The position numbers and the translations under genes were made by a program. 64,000 nt of DNA from Pseudarthrobacter sp. NamE5 (GTDB lineage: Bacteria; Actinomycetota; Actinomycetes; Actinomycetales; Micrococcaceae): NCBI RefSeq assembly GCF_005796225.1, contig NZ_VAHO01000007.1, positions 62,001 to 126,000 on the forward strand, in the 5' to 3' direction. Below the pieces are notes generated by a model. That model searched no databases. It saw only the letters and a program-made list of their open reading frames with translations, and was not told where the DNA came from. Shown here in pieces: positions 15,444-24,672 of the stretch; the stretch's first letter is position 1; every line of letters starts with the position of its first letter.

Positions 15444-18019
15444 CGCCCGCGGAAGGCCTGCGCCCCCGTTCCGGCCGGCCCACCGCCCAACGTCCCCGCA
15501 CCGACCCCCGTGACGCAGCCAATTCTGCATTCCCCAACGGCCAGCCGCTGTGGCACTTCCTGCTCGATGCCGCCGCCCTCACCGCGCTGCTGGGGCTGGG
15601 CCTGCTCGGCTTCGGCCTGAGCTACGGCGGAGACCCCTACTACCTGCTGTCCGGTTTTGGCGGAATTCTGCTGGGCCTGGCCATCGGCGCGGTCAACGCG
15701 CACCTGCGGCTGGGGCTCCTCATCACCACGGCCCTTGCCCTGGGCGCCTACCTGGTCTTCGGCACGCTGCTGGCGGTCCCGGACTCGGCAATCGCCGGCT
15801 TCCTCCCCACGCTCGATTCGCTGCGCACCCTGCTGCTGGGCGTCGTGTTTGCCTGGAAAGACATGCTGACGGTCGGCGTCCCGGTGGGAACCGCCGGCGG
15901 CGTGCTGATCGTCCCCTTCCTGAGCTGCCTGATCACCGCGCTGGCGGCTGCCGTCCTGACCTGGCGCCTGAGAAGCCCGTACTTTCCACTGCTGCCCGTG
16001 CTGGTCCTGTTCGTCACCGGCATCGCCTTCAGTACCAATGCGGCCTTCCTGACCCTCGAACGCGGCATCGGCCTCACGGTGCTGGGCATCGCCTGGGCAA
16101 CCTTCCGCAGGGACGCCCTCCGGAAGAACTCCACCCGCAAAGTCTCGGTGACCAATCCGCAGCCCGATTCAGCCACAGCCCAGCGCGCGAGGATACGCCG
16201 GCTGGGAATGGCTGCCGGCGTCATTGCCGCCAGCGTGGCCGTCACCGCCCTGTCCGCCCCGCTGGTGACTGCCGGCAGTGAGCGGAAGGTCCTGCGCAAC
16301 GTGGTGGTCCCGCCCTTCGACCCGAAGGACTACATCACGCCGCTCGCCAGCTTCCGCACGTTTGTCAAGGACAAGAAGGACGACACCCTGTTCGTGGTCA
16401 CGGGGCTTCCACGCGATGCCCGGGTCAGGCTGGGCGCCCTGGACGCCTTCAACGGCACCAACTACACCATGGACCCGAACGGCTCGGGCAACTTCAGCAA
16501 GGTGGGCGACACCGAGTCGATCAACACCCTCGCCGATACACCCGGGGTGGTGCCCACCAACGACTACGCCATCAACATCACCATCGAGGACTACCAGGGG
16601 TTCTTCGTCCCCGGCGGGCGCCAAACCACTGGCCTCAGCTTTGATGACAGCGCCTCCGCCGCGGCCTCCGGCCTGTACTTCAACTCCGGCACCGACACCG
16701 CCGTGACCACCAACGGGCTGGCCCGCGGAGATTCGTACAAGGTACAGGTTTCGGACCCCGTGAAGCTCGAGCACGGGCAGCTGACGCAGTACGGCTTTGC
16801 CAAAGTGTCCCTGCCCGACGCCGTCGAGGTTCCTCCCGTGGTGGGCTCACAGGCCAACGGCCTCTCCGCGGACGCACCCACTGCCATTGACCGGGTTCGC
16901 CAGATCGAGGCCCATTTCCAGAAGACAGGTGCCTTCAGCAACGGGCTGGTCAGTGAAGGGCAGCTGCCCAGCGTCTCCGGCCACGGGTCAGCCCGGATCA
17001 GGAACCTGCTCACCGCCAAGCAGATGCTCGGCGACGACGAACAGTACGCTGTGGCCATGTCGCTGATGCTGCGGCACCTCGGTATCCCGTCGCGGGTGGT
17101 GATGGGCTTCTACCCTGAACCCACCAGTCCGGAGAACGGCGCGGGCGAGGTCAGGATCACCGGCAAGGATGTCCATGCCTGGGTTGAGGTGGCCTTTGAA
17201 CGCGTGGGCTGGGTGAGCTTCGATCCCACCCCGCCCAAGGACAACATCCCCATTCCGCCGGACCCCGAGAACAAGTCCAAGCCCAAGCCCCAGGTGCTGC
17301 AGCCGCCGCCCCCGCCGCAGGAACCGGCTGACCTCCCCCCGGATTCGTCACCGGACGCGCTAGACGCTGACCAGAAAAAGAACAACCCCTGGCTGTTCTG
17401 GGGCGCACTCCTGGCCGTACTGGGGATCGCCCTGGTCCCGCTCGCCGTCCTTGCGCTGCCGCTGCTGCTGATTGCCCTGCTGAAATCGCGACGGCGGAAG
17501 GCACGGTTCAGCGAAGGCCACCCCGCGCAGCGGGTGGGCGGGGGGTGGAGCGAGGTGCTCAGCCTGGCCACGGACATGGGAGCCGCGGTGGACACGAAGG
17601 CGACCCGCCGTGAAAGCGCGGCCGTCCTGGCGGAGGCGTTCCCGGCAGCGGGAGGCACCACCACGATGCTGGCCCGCCGTGCGGACGCCTCCATCTTTGG
17701 CGCCGGGCAGCCCAGTGAGAATGAGGTGCGGGAGTACTGGACCATGGTGGACAGTTCCCTGCAGGAAATGACCGCCACCGCGGGTTTTTGGCGCCGGCAG
17801 CAGGCGCGCTTCTCGCCAAGGTCCCTCCTTGCCGATGCGCGCAATGCGCTGGCACGGCGGGGCAGGCCCGCACTGCCCGGCCTTTCGTCCCTCAACCCGG
17901 TGGCCCGCCGTCGCCAGGGTGCGGCAGGCAGCGGACCCGATGGTCCCGCGGGTGAGGCACCCGCAGGGGAGCGGCGGGCGACGACGGAACCACCAACGCA
18001 GGGACCTGCAGCACCGTGA
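15440..18019 (+). CDS. transglutaminase-fold membrane protein, catalytic Cys replaced by Asp
   Basis: An 859-aa TgpA-like protein. Several (about six) membrane segments fill residues 35-220 and about 265-285. An extracytoplasmic transglutaminase-like domain follows (about 300-610), then a proline-rich linker, one membrane segment (about 650-675) and a cytoplasmic tail. The family active-site string G-[YF]-C-E-x-[YF]-A reads GDDEQYAVAM, so residue 533 is Asp instead of the Cys nucleophile. The His (DVHAWVEVAF) and Asp (SFDPTPP) of the triad are kept. It is therefore probably not a classical transglutaminase or protease and may bind peptide or act as a scaffold. ATGA overlap with DUF58 and GTGA overlap downstream indicate one operon. 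Confidence 0.85.
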   Translation: MTPAEGLRPRSGRPTAQRPRTDPRDAANSAFPNGQPLWHFLLDAAALTALLGLGLLGFGLSYGGDPYYLLSGFGGILLGLAIGAVNAHLRLGLLITTALALGAYLVFGTLLAVPDSAIAGFLPTLDSLRTLLLGVVFAWKDMLTVGVPVGTAGGVLIVPFLSCLITALAAAVLTWRLRSPYFPLLPVLVLFVTGIAFSTNAAFLTLERGIGLTVLGIAWATFRRDALRKNSTRKVSVTNPQPDSATAQRARIRRLGMAAGVIAASVAVTALSAPLVTAGSERKVLRNVVVPPFDPKDYITPLASFRTFVKDKKDDTLFVVTGLPRDARVRLGALDAFNGTNYTMDPNGSGNFSKVGDTESINTLADTPGVVPTNDYAINITIEDYQGFFVPGGRQTTGLSFDDSASAAASGLYFNSGTDTAVTTNGLARGDSYKVQVSDPVKLEHGQLTQYGFAKVSLPDAVEVPPVVGSQANGLSADAPTAIDRVRQIEAHFQKTGAFSNGLVSEGQLPSVSGHGSARIRNLLTAKQMLGDDEQYAVAMSLMLRHLGIPSRVVMGFYPEPTSPENGAGEVRITGKDVHAWVEVAFERVGWVSFDPTPPKDNIPIPPDPENKSKPKPQVLQPPPPPQEPADLPPDSSPDALDADQKKNNPWLFWGALLAVLGIALVPLAVLALPLLLIALLKSRRRKARFSEGHPAQRVGGGWSEVLSLATDMGAAVDTKATRRESAAVLAEAFPAAGGTTTMLARRADASIFGAGQPSENEVREYWTMVDSSLQEMTATAGFWRRQQARFSPRSLLADARNALARRGRPALPGLSSLNPVARRRQGAAGSGPDGPAGEAPAGERRATTEPPTQGPAAP

Positions 18020-19503
18020 CCAGCATTGAGACCTGCCCGCAGTGCCGGCAGCCCCTCCGAGCAGGGGCGGCGTTTTGCACCTCGTGCGGAGCTCCGCTGC
18101 CCAACCGGGCGGTACTGAGCCACCGCAGCCCAGGGCCGGGCGCCAATTTAGGCGCGGACGTTCAGTCGGGAGCCCCGGCTGCCCACTGGGAAGGGATTCC
18201 CGGTACTATCCCGGTAGTACAAAGGCCCCTGGCGCGTCAGTCCGCGGGGCTCGCACACGCAGGCACCGGGCGGGGGAGCGCCGGCGGTTCAACCGGGCAC
18301 CCGGTGACCGTCCCAGGGGGAGGAACGGGAATGGCAGTGAACCTTCAGCTTGTTCCGGCTGCGGCCGGCAAGCGGCTTGGAGCTGCCGTCATCGACTGGC
18401 TGCCGCCGCTGGCGGTGCTGGTAGTGACGTTCGCCCTGGGCTTCGCCGGCATCACCCGCAGCCGCAGCGGGCAGTACATCATCTACGACACAGCCTCACT
18501 GGTGCTGTTCGGGGGCATCGGGCTGGGCCTGACCCTGGTGTACCTGATCGCCGTCATGGGAGTCGAAGCCAGGACGGGCAAGACACCAGGCAATCTGCTG
18601 ATGGGCATCCGCAGCGCCGACAACGACGGGTATGCGCCCGGCGCAGGCGCAGTGTTCTTCCGAGGCCTCATTACCGGTGCCGGCATCCTCCTGACGTTGC
18701 TGGTTGCGGTCCTCGTGGTGGTCTTCAAGTGGTTCGGCCCCGCCCTGTTCGTCCTGACGCCCCTGCTGCTTTTGGGTGCGGTGTGGGCTGTGCTGGTGGT
18801 GGTCTCCAACCACTGGGACAGGAACGGCCGCCTTCGCGGCTGGCAAGACAAAGCCGCGAAAACCCTGGCCTTCGATGTGAAAGCGGGACGGGACCCCATC
18901 ACCACCGGTGGAATCCAGGGACCCTACACCTTCGCGCCCCTTGACCTGCCGCCCGTGCAGCAGGTGCTGTCCCCGCTTGCAGCCGCCCACCCGGGGACAA
19001 ACGGCGCGCAGAAACCAGCAGCTGCCGCGGTCCATCCGGTCGCGGTCAAGCCTTCCCCTGTCCAGGCCCCCTCTGTTGAAGCCCCCTCCGTCCGGCCAAA
19101 CGCGGACCGCCACCTGAACGACGACGTCGAAAGCACCCAGGTGCGGCCTGGAGCTGGTGGTCCGTCTCCTGTGGCCGTCCTACGGATCCGGCTTGACGAC
19201 GGCCGCGACTTCCAGCTGGACCGCAGCGTCCTGGTGGGCCGCAACCCCGTGGGCCGGCAGGGCGAGCAGCATGCCCAGCTGCTCGCCGTCGACGATCCCG
19301 GCCGCTCGATTTCCAAGACCCATCTCCACCTGCTCACCGACGGTGCCGGGATTTGGGTGACGGACCGGAATTCCACCAACGGCAGCGCCGTGAGCACGCC
19401 CGACGGTGTTCGGACACGCCTTGCACCGGGTGTTCCCACTTTTGTTACCCCCGGATCCAGCATCCACTTCGGGGACCGGACCTTTTACCTAGGACAGGCA
19501 TGA
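18016..19503 (+). CDS. zinc-ribbon, RDD membrane and FHA domain protein
   Basis: A 495-aa protein. The N-terminal zinc ribbon is CPQC...CTSC (residues 7-26). Residues about 115-280 form an RDD domain with four membrane segments (GKRLGAAVIDWLPPLAVLV; KTPGNLLMGIRSAD). After a Pro/Ala linker, residues about 390-495 are an FHA domain with the phosphothreonine-binding pattern VGRNPVG...SKTHLHL...NSTNG. FHA domains bind phosphothreonine, so this is a membrane-tethered reader, probably for targets of the kinase at 22071. GTG start, overlapping the preceding stop by 4 bp. Confidence 0.88.
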   Translation: MTSIETCPQCRQPLRAGAAFCTSCGAPLPNRAVLSHRSPGPGANLGADVQSGAPAAHWEGIPGTIPVVQRPLARQSAGLAHAGTGRGSAGGSTGHPVTVPGGGTGMAVNLQLVPAAAGKRLGAAVIDWLPPLAVLVVTFALGFAGITRSRSGQYIIYDTASLVLFGGIGLGLTLVYLIAVMGVEARTGKTPGNLLMGIRSADNDGYAPGAGAVFFRGLITGAGILLTLLVAVLVVVFKWFGPALFVLTPLLLLGAVWAVLVVVSNHWDRNGRLRGWQDKAAKTLAFDVKAGRDPITTGGIQGPYTFAPLDLPPVQQVLSPLAAAHPGTNGAQKPAAAAVHPVAVKPSPVQAPSVEAPSVRPNADRHLNDDVESTQVRPGAGGPSPVAVLRIRLDDGRDFQLDRSVLVGRNPVGRQGEQHAQLLAVDDPGRSISKTHLHLLTDGAGIWVTDRNSTNGSAVSTPDGVRTRLAPGVPTFVTPGSSIHFGDRTFYLGQA

Positions 19504-20435
19504 ACCAACAGCCCGCCAGCGTTCCCTCCACTTTCGAGCCGGGCCTGCGCCTGACTTACGGCTACGGGACAGACCGGGGACTCCGCCGGGAGTTGAACGA
19601 GGATTCCTACATTGCGTCCGATCCCGTGTTCGCCGTGGCGGACGGTATGGGCGGCCATGAAGCCGGCGAGGTCGCCAGCGGAATCTGCGTGCGCGCCCTG
19701 GCTGCCATCCCGCAGCTCGCCACCGGTGAGCGGAGCGTCACCGCTGCCGTCCTCCAGCAGTACCTGGTCAGGGCTGACAGCTCCATCCGCGAGGCCACCG
19801 GTGCGCGTGCCGGAACCACGCTGACCGGTGCGGTGGTGGTGGAGCAGATGGGCATGCCCTACTGGCTGGTCATGAACATCGGAGACTCCCGCACCTACCG
19901 GCTGAGCAAGGGCCGGTTCGAGCGGATCAGCGTGGACCACTCGGAGGTTCAGGAACTCGTGGACGCGGGCGAGATCACGGCGGAAGAAGCCACTGTCCAT
20001 CCCCGCCGGCACGTGGTCACCCGCGCACTGGGTACGGGGGACGAGACGGAGGCGGACTTCTGGCTGCTTCCCGTGGAGGAAGGCGACCGGGTCCTGGTGT
20101 GCTCGGACGGGCTCACCGGCGAGCTGTCGGACGCCGACGTCCTCCGGATCCTCAGCACCGTTGGTGATCCTCAGGACGCCGCCGACACCCTCATCCAGGC
20201 CGCGCTGCGCAACGGCGGCAGTGACAACGTCACGGTCATCGTGGTGGATGCCCGGAATGTCCTGAACGACGCCGGTACCGCCACCACCACCGCTCCCCGG
20301 CAGCGGGCAGGGGTTGAGGAGGCGGACACGCTGCCCCGGGAACAGGCGGCGGAGGCTTCCACCCGGCCTTTGCCACAGCAGGATGGTGAGCCAGCTGAAG
20401 ACCGAAGCGGGGAATCCCACGATGGCCGCCACTAG
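19500..20435 (+). CDS. PP2C family serine/threonine phosphatase
   Basis: A 311-aa soluble protein phosphatase. Metal-binding and signature motifs are RELNEDSY, VADGMGGHEAGEVAS, GDSRTYRL, VCSDGLTGEL and GGSDNVTVIVVD. About 60 C-terminal residues are low-complexity (TATTTAPRQRAGVEEA). Start ATG 19500 overlaps the preceding stop (ATGA); the frame is open upstream but lies over the FHA coding end. It would dephosphorylate substrates of the kinase encoded two genes downstream. It corresponds to prpC-type genes found with PASTA and PFNA kinases. Confidence 0.92.
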   Translation: MNQQPASVPSTFEPGLRLTYGYGTDRGLRRELNEDSYIASDPVFAVADGMGGHEAGEVASGICVRALAAIPQLATGERSVTAAVLQQYLVRADSSIREATGARAGTTLTGAVVVEQMGMPYWLVMNIGDSRTYRLSKGRFERISVDHSEVQELVDAGEITAEEATVHPRRHVVTRALGTGDETEADFWLLPVEEGDRVLVCSDGLTGELSDADVLRILSTVGDPQDAADTLIQAALRNGGSDNVTVIVVDARNVLNDAGTATTTAPRQRAGVEEADTLPREQAAEASTRPLPQQDGEPAEDRSGESHDGRH

Positions 20436-22074
20436 CTATAGCCCGGGCAGTTGGCTGGGCATCATCCGTTCGGAAACAGCCGTCCTCCTGGGGCCGGGCA
20501 CCGCGCCGGCTACAGCGGAAGCCGTATGGGACCTGCTGGCCGGCAGGCCGCCAGCCCACGAGGTGCTGCACGCGGTCACCAGTGGCTCCGGCGGTTCCCT
20601 CACGCAGATCCCATCCTTCGGCATCCTGGACTTCTCCGGACCCCTGCGGGTGTTCCTGCGCGGAGACCTCGACCTCGCCGTCGAGCTGCCCAATGACAGG
20701 GTGGAACTCGACGGGCGCGATGTCACCACCTGGAATGAGCGCCGGTTTGCCCTGCCTGATGCGTGCCGCCTGACCATCCCGGCTGCCGGCACCGCGGGCG
20801 CCGTGGAGCTTCCGCTGGGGGAGGGGGTTGTCCTGCTGCAGGCACTGGCACTTTCGCTCGACCCACGCCGGTCCGGACTGACAGCCGCACCTTCCCCTTC
20901 AGCTGCTGCCGTTGCTGTTGACTCCGCCGGCGTCGCTGACCTGGACGCTGCACCGGGGACGGACCACCTGCCCGGTGTGACCCTCGCGCCGGAACAGGAA
21001 GCCTCTGCGGAAACCATCGTGGGAGTGCCCGACGACGACGCGCACTTGGACGAGACAGGCCAGGAGCCCGGTTCCGGCGGTGCTCTCCCGGAGGCCTCCG
21101 CTGACGACCACACCAGCTCCTACGACCACCTGTGGGAACGGACCGTGATCCGGAACATCGAGGACGCTGCGGTGCGTGACGAGACGGAACCGGGGGGCCC
21201 GGCGCTCGGCGGAACTGCCGCCGCGGCACGGGAAGGGGAGCGGCCTCCTGCCCCGGAGCCTGCGGCCTCCCACGCGCCGTTGACGGAACCGGCGCCGGCA
21301 CGTGCCGGTACCCTCATCGACTCGGTGCCTTGGAAGACGGGAACCGGTGCCGTCCCCACCCCCGCCGTCCCCACCCCTGCCGCCGCAGCGCAGGACGCTC
21401 CCGCGGCGCAGGCCCCTGCGCTGGCCTCCCCCGAACCGGGGCCGGCCCCTGCCGCTGCCGAGGCCCCAGCCCCTGGCCTCGACGCTGCAGGGCAGCAGCC
21501 ACCTTCCGCAGGTGCTGAATTCGACGGCGACCATGACGGCCAGACCGTGATGAGGAGCAGCATCAGGGTTCCCGCCGCGCAGGCTGCCCCGGTTGCAGGC
21601 GGAGATCCTTCCACCGGCCCCAGGGTGCTTGCCCGGGTGTGCAGCCAGGGGCACCCTAATCCGCCCACCCGTGCCCACTGTTCCACCTGCGGTTCCGGCC
21701 TGCCCCCGGACGCGGTACAGGTGCCCCGTCCCCGACTGGGGCGGATGCGGATGTCCACGGGGGAACTGTTCGACCTGGACCAGTCCCTGGTGATCGGGCG
21801 GCAACCCTCCGTCTCCCGGGTCCAGGGCGGCACCATGCCCCGGCTGGTCCAGGTTCCAAGCCCGGAAGGCGACATCTCCCGCTCCCACGTGGAAGTCCGG
21901 CTGGAGGGCTGGCACGTCATGCTGTGCGACCTCAAGGCCACCAACGGCACAGTCCTGGTCCGCGAAGGCCAGCCGCCCCGGCGCCTGGCGCAGAACGAGA
22001 TGGCCATCCTGTTGGACGGGGACATCGCGGAGCTGGGCGACGACCTCTCGCTGCGTTTTGAGGAGATTCCTTGA
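20422..22074 (+). CDS. large FHA protein with internal zinc ribbon
   Basis: A 550-aa protein without membrane segments. The N-terminal about 150 residues (SWLGIIRSETAVLLGPG) form a domain I do not recognise. A long Ala/Pro/Glu-rich linker follows (about 160-390), then a zinc ribbon CSQGHPNP...HCSTCGSG (about 405-425) and a C-terminal FHA domain (about 440-550; VIGRQPSV, DISRSHVEV, KATNGTVLV). ATG 20422 overlaps the PP2C end by 14 bp; an in-frame GTG upstream has a weaker site. Probably a cytoplasmic phosphothreonine adaptor between the kinase and the membrane complex (inference). Confidence 0.8.
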   Translation: MAATSYSPGSWLGIIRSETAVLLGPGTAPATAEAVWDLLAGRPPAHEVLHAVTSGSGGSLTQIPSFGILDFSGPLRVFLRGDLDLAVELPNDRVELDGRDVTTWNERRFALPDACRLTIPAAGTAGAVELPLGEGVVLLQALALSLDPRRSGLTAAPSPSAAAVAVDSAGVADLDAAPGTDHLPGVTLAPEQEASAETIVGVPDDDAHLDETGQEPGSGGALPEASADDHTSSYDHLWERTVIRNIEDAAVRDETEPGGPALGGTAAAAREGERPPAPEPAASHAPLTEPAPARAGTLIDSVPWKTGTGAVPTPAVPTPAAAAQDAPAAQAPALASPEPGPAPAAAEAPAPGLDAAGQQPPSAGAEFDGDHDGQTVMRSSIRVPAAQAAPVAGGDPSTGPRVLARVCSQGHPNPPTRAHCSTCGSGLPPDAVQVPRPRLGRMRMSTGELFDLDQSLVIGRQPSVSRVQGGTMPRLVQVPSPEGDISRSHVEVRLEGWHVMLCDLKATNGTVLVREGQPPRRLAQNEMAILLDGDIAELGDDLSLRFEEIP

Positions 22075-23822
22075 GTTCCAAACGGCCGGCAGCGCCGCCG
22101 CCCCGCATCCCGGGGTTCACCTACATCAGCCTGCTCGGCTCGGGCGGGTTTTCGGACGTTTACCTCTATGAGCAGGACAGGCCCCGCCGCAAGGTGGCGG
22201 TCAAAGTGCTGCTCTCGGATTTGAAGACCGAGGGCGCCCGCCGCCGCTTCGAGTCCGAGGCCAACCTGATGGCCCAGCTGTCCTCACACCCGTACATCGT
22301 CACGATTTTCGAGGCGGAGGTTACCCACGACGGGCACTCCTACCTGGCCATGGAGTACTGCTCCCGGCCCAGCCTGGACGTCCGCTACCGGCGCCAGCGC
22401 TTCAGCGTGGACGAAGTGCTGGCCGTCGGTATCCAAGTGGCGTCCGCCGTCGAAACGGCACACCGGGCGGGCATTGCACACCGTGACATCAAGCCTGCCA
22501 ACATCCTGGTCACCGACTACAACCGCCCCGCCCTGACCGACTTCGGGATTTCCGGTACCATCGCCGGGGACGCCGACGACGACTCGGGGATGTCCATCCC
22601 CTGGTCCCCGCCGGAACAGTTCACCGACGGGCCTGTGGACGGAGTGATGGTGGACGTCTGGGCCCTGGGCGCGACACTCTACACCCTGCTGGCAGGCAGG
22701 TCGCCGTTCGTGCTGCCCGGCGCGGACAATTCCCAGCGTGAGCTGATCAACCGGATCAGCAACGCGCCGCTTCCGCGCCTGGGCCGCGCCGACGTCCCCG
22801 GGTCCCTGGAACTTGCTCTCTCGACGGCGATGGCCAAGTCGCCGCGGTCCCGCTATTCTTCCGCCCACGCCTTCGCCCTGGCGCTGCAGCGCATCCAGGC
22901 TGAGTTGAACCTGTCCGTCACACCCTTCGAGGTGCTGGAGGAGCCGCACCAGGAAGAGAGCCACCCGGACGACGGCATCGAGGAGACCCGGGTGCGAAGC
23001 ATCGCCGCAATCGATCCGGAGCGGACGGGCAGCGCCCCGACGTTTCCCGCCCGAACGTGGCCCCAAGACGGGGGAAGGCAGCCCGGCGGTGCCCAGGGAG
23101 CCGCAGGGGAGGCACCGCCGTCGCGGTTTACGCCCGCGGTGCAGTCCCCCTCCGGTATTTCGGCGTCTGGGCCCCGCCCGGCACCTTCCCCGCAGGACCC
23201 GGCACAGGACCCGCAGCCGCAGGAGTGGGCGCACGCCACCGTCCTGCGCGGAGCCCCCGGTGCCCCACCTCTGGGCGGGAGCGCGGCTGCCGGGAACCAG
23301 TTTCGCGCCGGCGCTGACGCTGCCGACACCACCATCCACCGGCCGGCCCGGGTGGAAGAGCCCGCCAGTGCACCCGCCCCCATAGCGGACCACGGCAAGC
23401 GCAATTTGTGGCTGGCCATTTCCGGCGGCACTCTCCTGGCACTCGCCGCCGTGGTGGGTGTGGTGGTGGCGAACGCCGCACCGGAACCACCCAAAGCGGT
23501 GGAATCCCAGCAGGCCGGCAGGCCGCCGGCGGATGCGCTCGACAACGGCACCGTGCCGGATGTCGAAGGCCTCACCGGAACAGTGTCCGGGGACGGCAAC
23601 GCCTCCTTCACGTGGATCAATCCGCAGCCCAAGGACGGCGACACCTATAAGTGGCGGGTATACACCATCGGAGGCGGCGGCGGGTACCAGTCCATCGAAC
23701 AGCCGCCGGTCCTGGTCACGGCGAATCCCTCGGGTGAGACGTGTATCCAGGTCATGATCGTGCGCTCGGACGGCGCGTTCTCCCCGATGGAAGAAGGCTC
23801 CATCGCCTGCACCGGCGCATGA
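22071..23822 (+). CDS. membrane Ser/Thr protein kinase with Fn3-like ectodomain
   Basis: A 583-aa Hanks-type kinase. The kinase domain (about residues 15-280) has GSGGFSDVYLYEQ, AVKVLL, HRDIKPANIL and DFGISG, so it is complete. The activation loop (DADDDSGMSIPWSPPEQ) is acidic and has few phospho-acceptors compared with PknB. A disordered linker leads to one membrane segment (about 444-466). The roughly 115-aa extracellular part carries Fn3-like sequence (VSGDGNASFTWINPQPKDGD) with two Cys, unlike the PASTA repeats of PknB. It is the pkb2 counterpart of PFNA clusters. The TTG start at 22071 has AGGAG 5 nt upstream and overlaps the previous stop. Confidence 0.9.
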   Translation: MSSKRPAAPPPRIPGFTYISLLGSGGFSDVYLYEQDRPRRKVAVKVLLSDLKTEGARRRFESEANLMAQLSSHPYIVTIFEAEVTHDGHSYLAMEYCSRPSLDVRYRRQRFSVDEVLAVGIQVASAVETAHRAGIAHRDIKPANILVTDYNRPALTDFGISGTIAGDADDDSGMSIPWSPPEQFTDGPVDGVMVDVWALGATLYTLLAGRSPFVLPGADNSQRELINRISNAPLPRLGRADVPGSLELALSTAMAKSPRSRYSSAHAFALALQRIQAELNLSVTPFEVLEEPHQEESHPDDGIEETRVRSIAAIDPERTGSAPTFPARTWPQDGGRQPGGAQGAAGEAPPSRFTPAVQSPSGISASGPRPAPSPQDPAQDPQPQEWAHATVLRGAPGAPPLGGSAAAGNQFRAGADAADTTIHRPARVEEPASAPAPIADHGKRNLWLAISGGTLLALAAVVGVVVANAAPEPPKAVESQQAGRPPADALDNGTVPDVEGLTGTVSGDGNASFTWINPQPKDGDTYKWRVYTIGGGGGYQSIEQPPVLVTANPSGETCIQVMIVRSDGAFSPMEEGSIACTGA

Positions 23823-23900
23823 GCCCGTACCTAACCACAACAACAGCACGACGACGGCACGCAGCATCCTGCGCAGCGGGAGTTTGCCGGGCAACAGTGC

Positions 23901-23961
23901 GCCGAACGACAGTCGGCCCAAAGTCAGCCAGCCCAAAGACAGGCAGCCCAATGAGGAGGCA
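23901..23961 (+). repeat. 15-bp tandem repeat array upstream of the degenerate FHA gene
   Basis: Three head-to-tail copies start at 23916, 23931 and 23946 (GCCCAAAGTCAGCCA, GCCCAAAGACAGGCA, GCCCAATGAGGAGGCA), with a weaker copy at 23901. The third copy contributes the GAGGAGG ribosome site of the gene at 23968. In frame with that gene the array would encode a five-residue repeat (RPKVS, QPKDR, QPNEE). Confidence 0.6.
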
Positions 23962-23967
23962 CAGCAT

Positions 23968-24672
23968 ATGGGGGATCTAGCCATAGATTTCTGTGGTGAA
24001 TGGTACGAGCCATCGGACGAGGACGTCTTCAACATCGGCCGCGAAGGCGACCTTGAGATCGACGACAATCCGTACCTGCACCGGCAGTTCCTGCAGGTGG
24101 CCCGCTACGACGGGATCTGGTGGCTCAGCAACGTGGGCAGCATGCTCTCCGCCACGGTGGCGGACGCCTCGGGAGGCATGCAGGCATGGCTGGCGCCTGG
24201 TGCCCGGATCCCCCTGGTCTTCAGTCACACCAACGTCATCTTCACCGCCGGACCCACCACCTACGAGTTCGCGGTCCACCTGAAGACTCCGGCCTTCCGG
24301 CAGGAGGCGCTCGAGGGTGACAGCGACGGTGACACCACCATTGGCCCTGTGGTGTTCACCGACTCCCAGAAAGCCCTTATCGTGGCGCTCGCCGAGCCCA
24401 TGCTTCGCCGCGAAGGGACAGGATTCAGCGCCATCCCTTCCTCGGCCGCCGCAGCCAAAACCCTCGGCTGGGCCCTGACCCGCTTCAATCGCAAGCTGGA
24501 TAACGTCTGCGACAAACTCGACCGTGTAGGGGTCGTGGGACTGCGGGGAGGCGGCGGCAAGCTGGCCACCAACCGCCGCACCAGGCTGGTGGAACATGCC
24601 GTCACCTCGCATCTGGTCACCGCAGATGACCTGTACCTGATCGAGAAGATGAGGGGCGTGGACGAGGGATGA
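23968..24672 (+). CDS. degenerate FHA-like plus C-terminal helical/winged-helix protein
   Basis: A 234-aa protein. Residues about 1-105 look like an FHA fold (DEDVFNIGREGDLEIDDNPYLHRQFLQV), but the usual Ser-x-x-His and Asn-Gly pThr-contact positions are not conserved (LHRQF, NVGSML). Residues about 130-230 are predicted helical (ALTRFNRKLDNVCDKLDRVGVVGL, then a basic TNRRTRLVEHAV), like a winged-helix or oligomerisation domain. ATG 23968 follows GAGGAGG at 7 nt. The preceding 145-bp gap is the largest in the cluster after the leader. The 3' end overlaps the FtsK-like gene by 4 bp, suggesting the two products work together. Function unknown. Confidence 0.75.
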   Translation: MGDLAIDFCGEWYEPSDEDVFNIGREGDLEIDDNPYLHRQFLQVARYDGIWWLSNVGSMLSATVADASGGMQAWLAPGARIPLVFSHTNVIFTAGPTTYEFAVHLKTPAFRQEALEGDSDGDTTIGPVVFTDSQKALIVALAEPMLRREGTGFSAIPSSAAAAKTLGWALTRFNRKLDNVCDKLDRVGVVGLRGGGGKLATNRRTRLVEHAVTSHLVTADDLYLIEKMRGVDEG

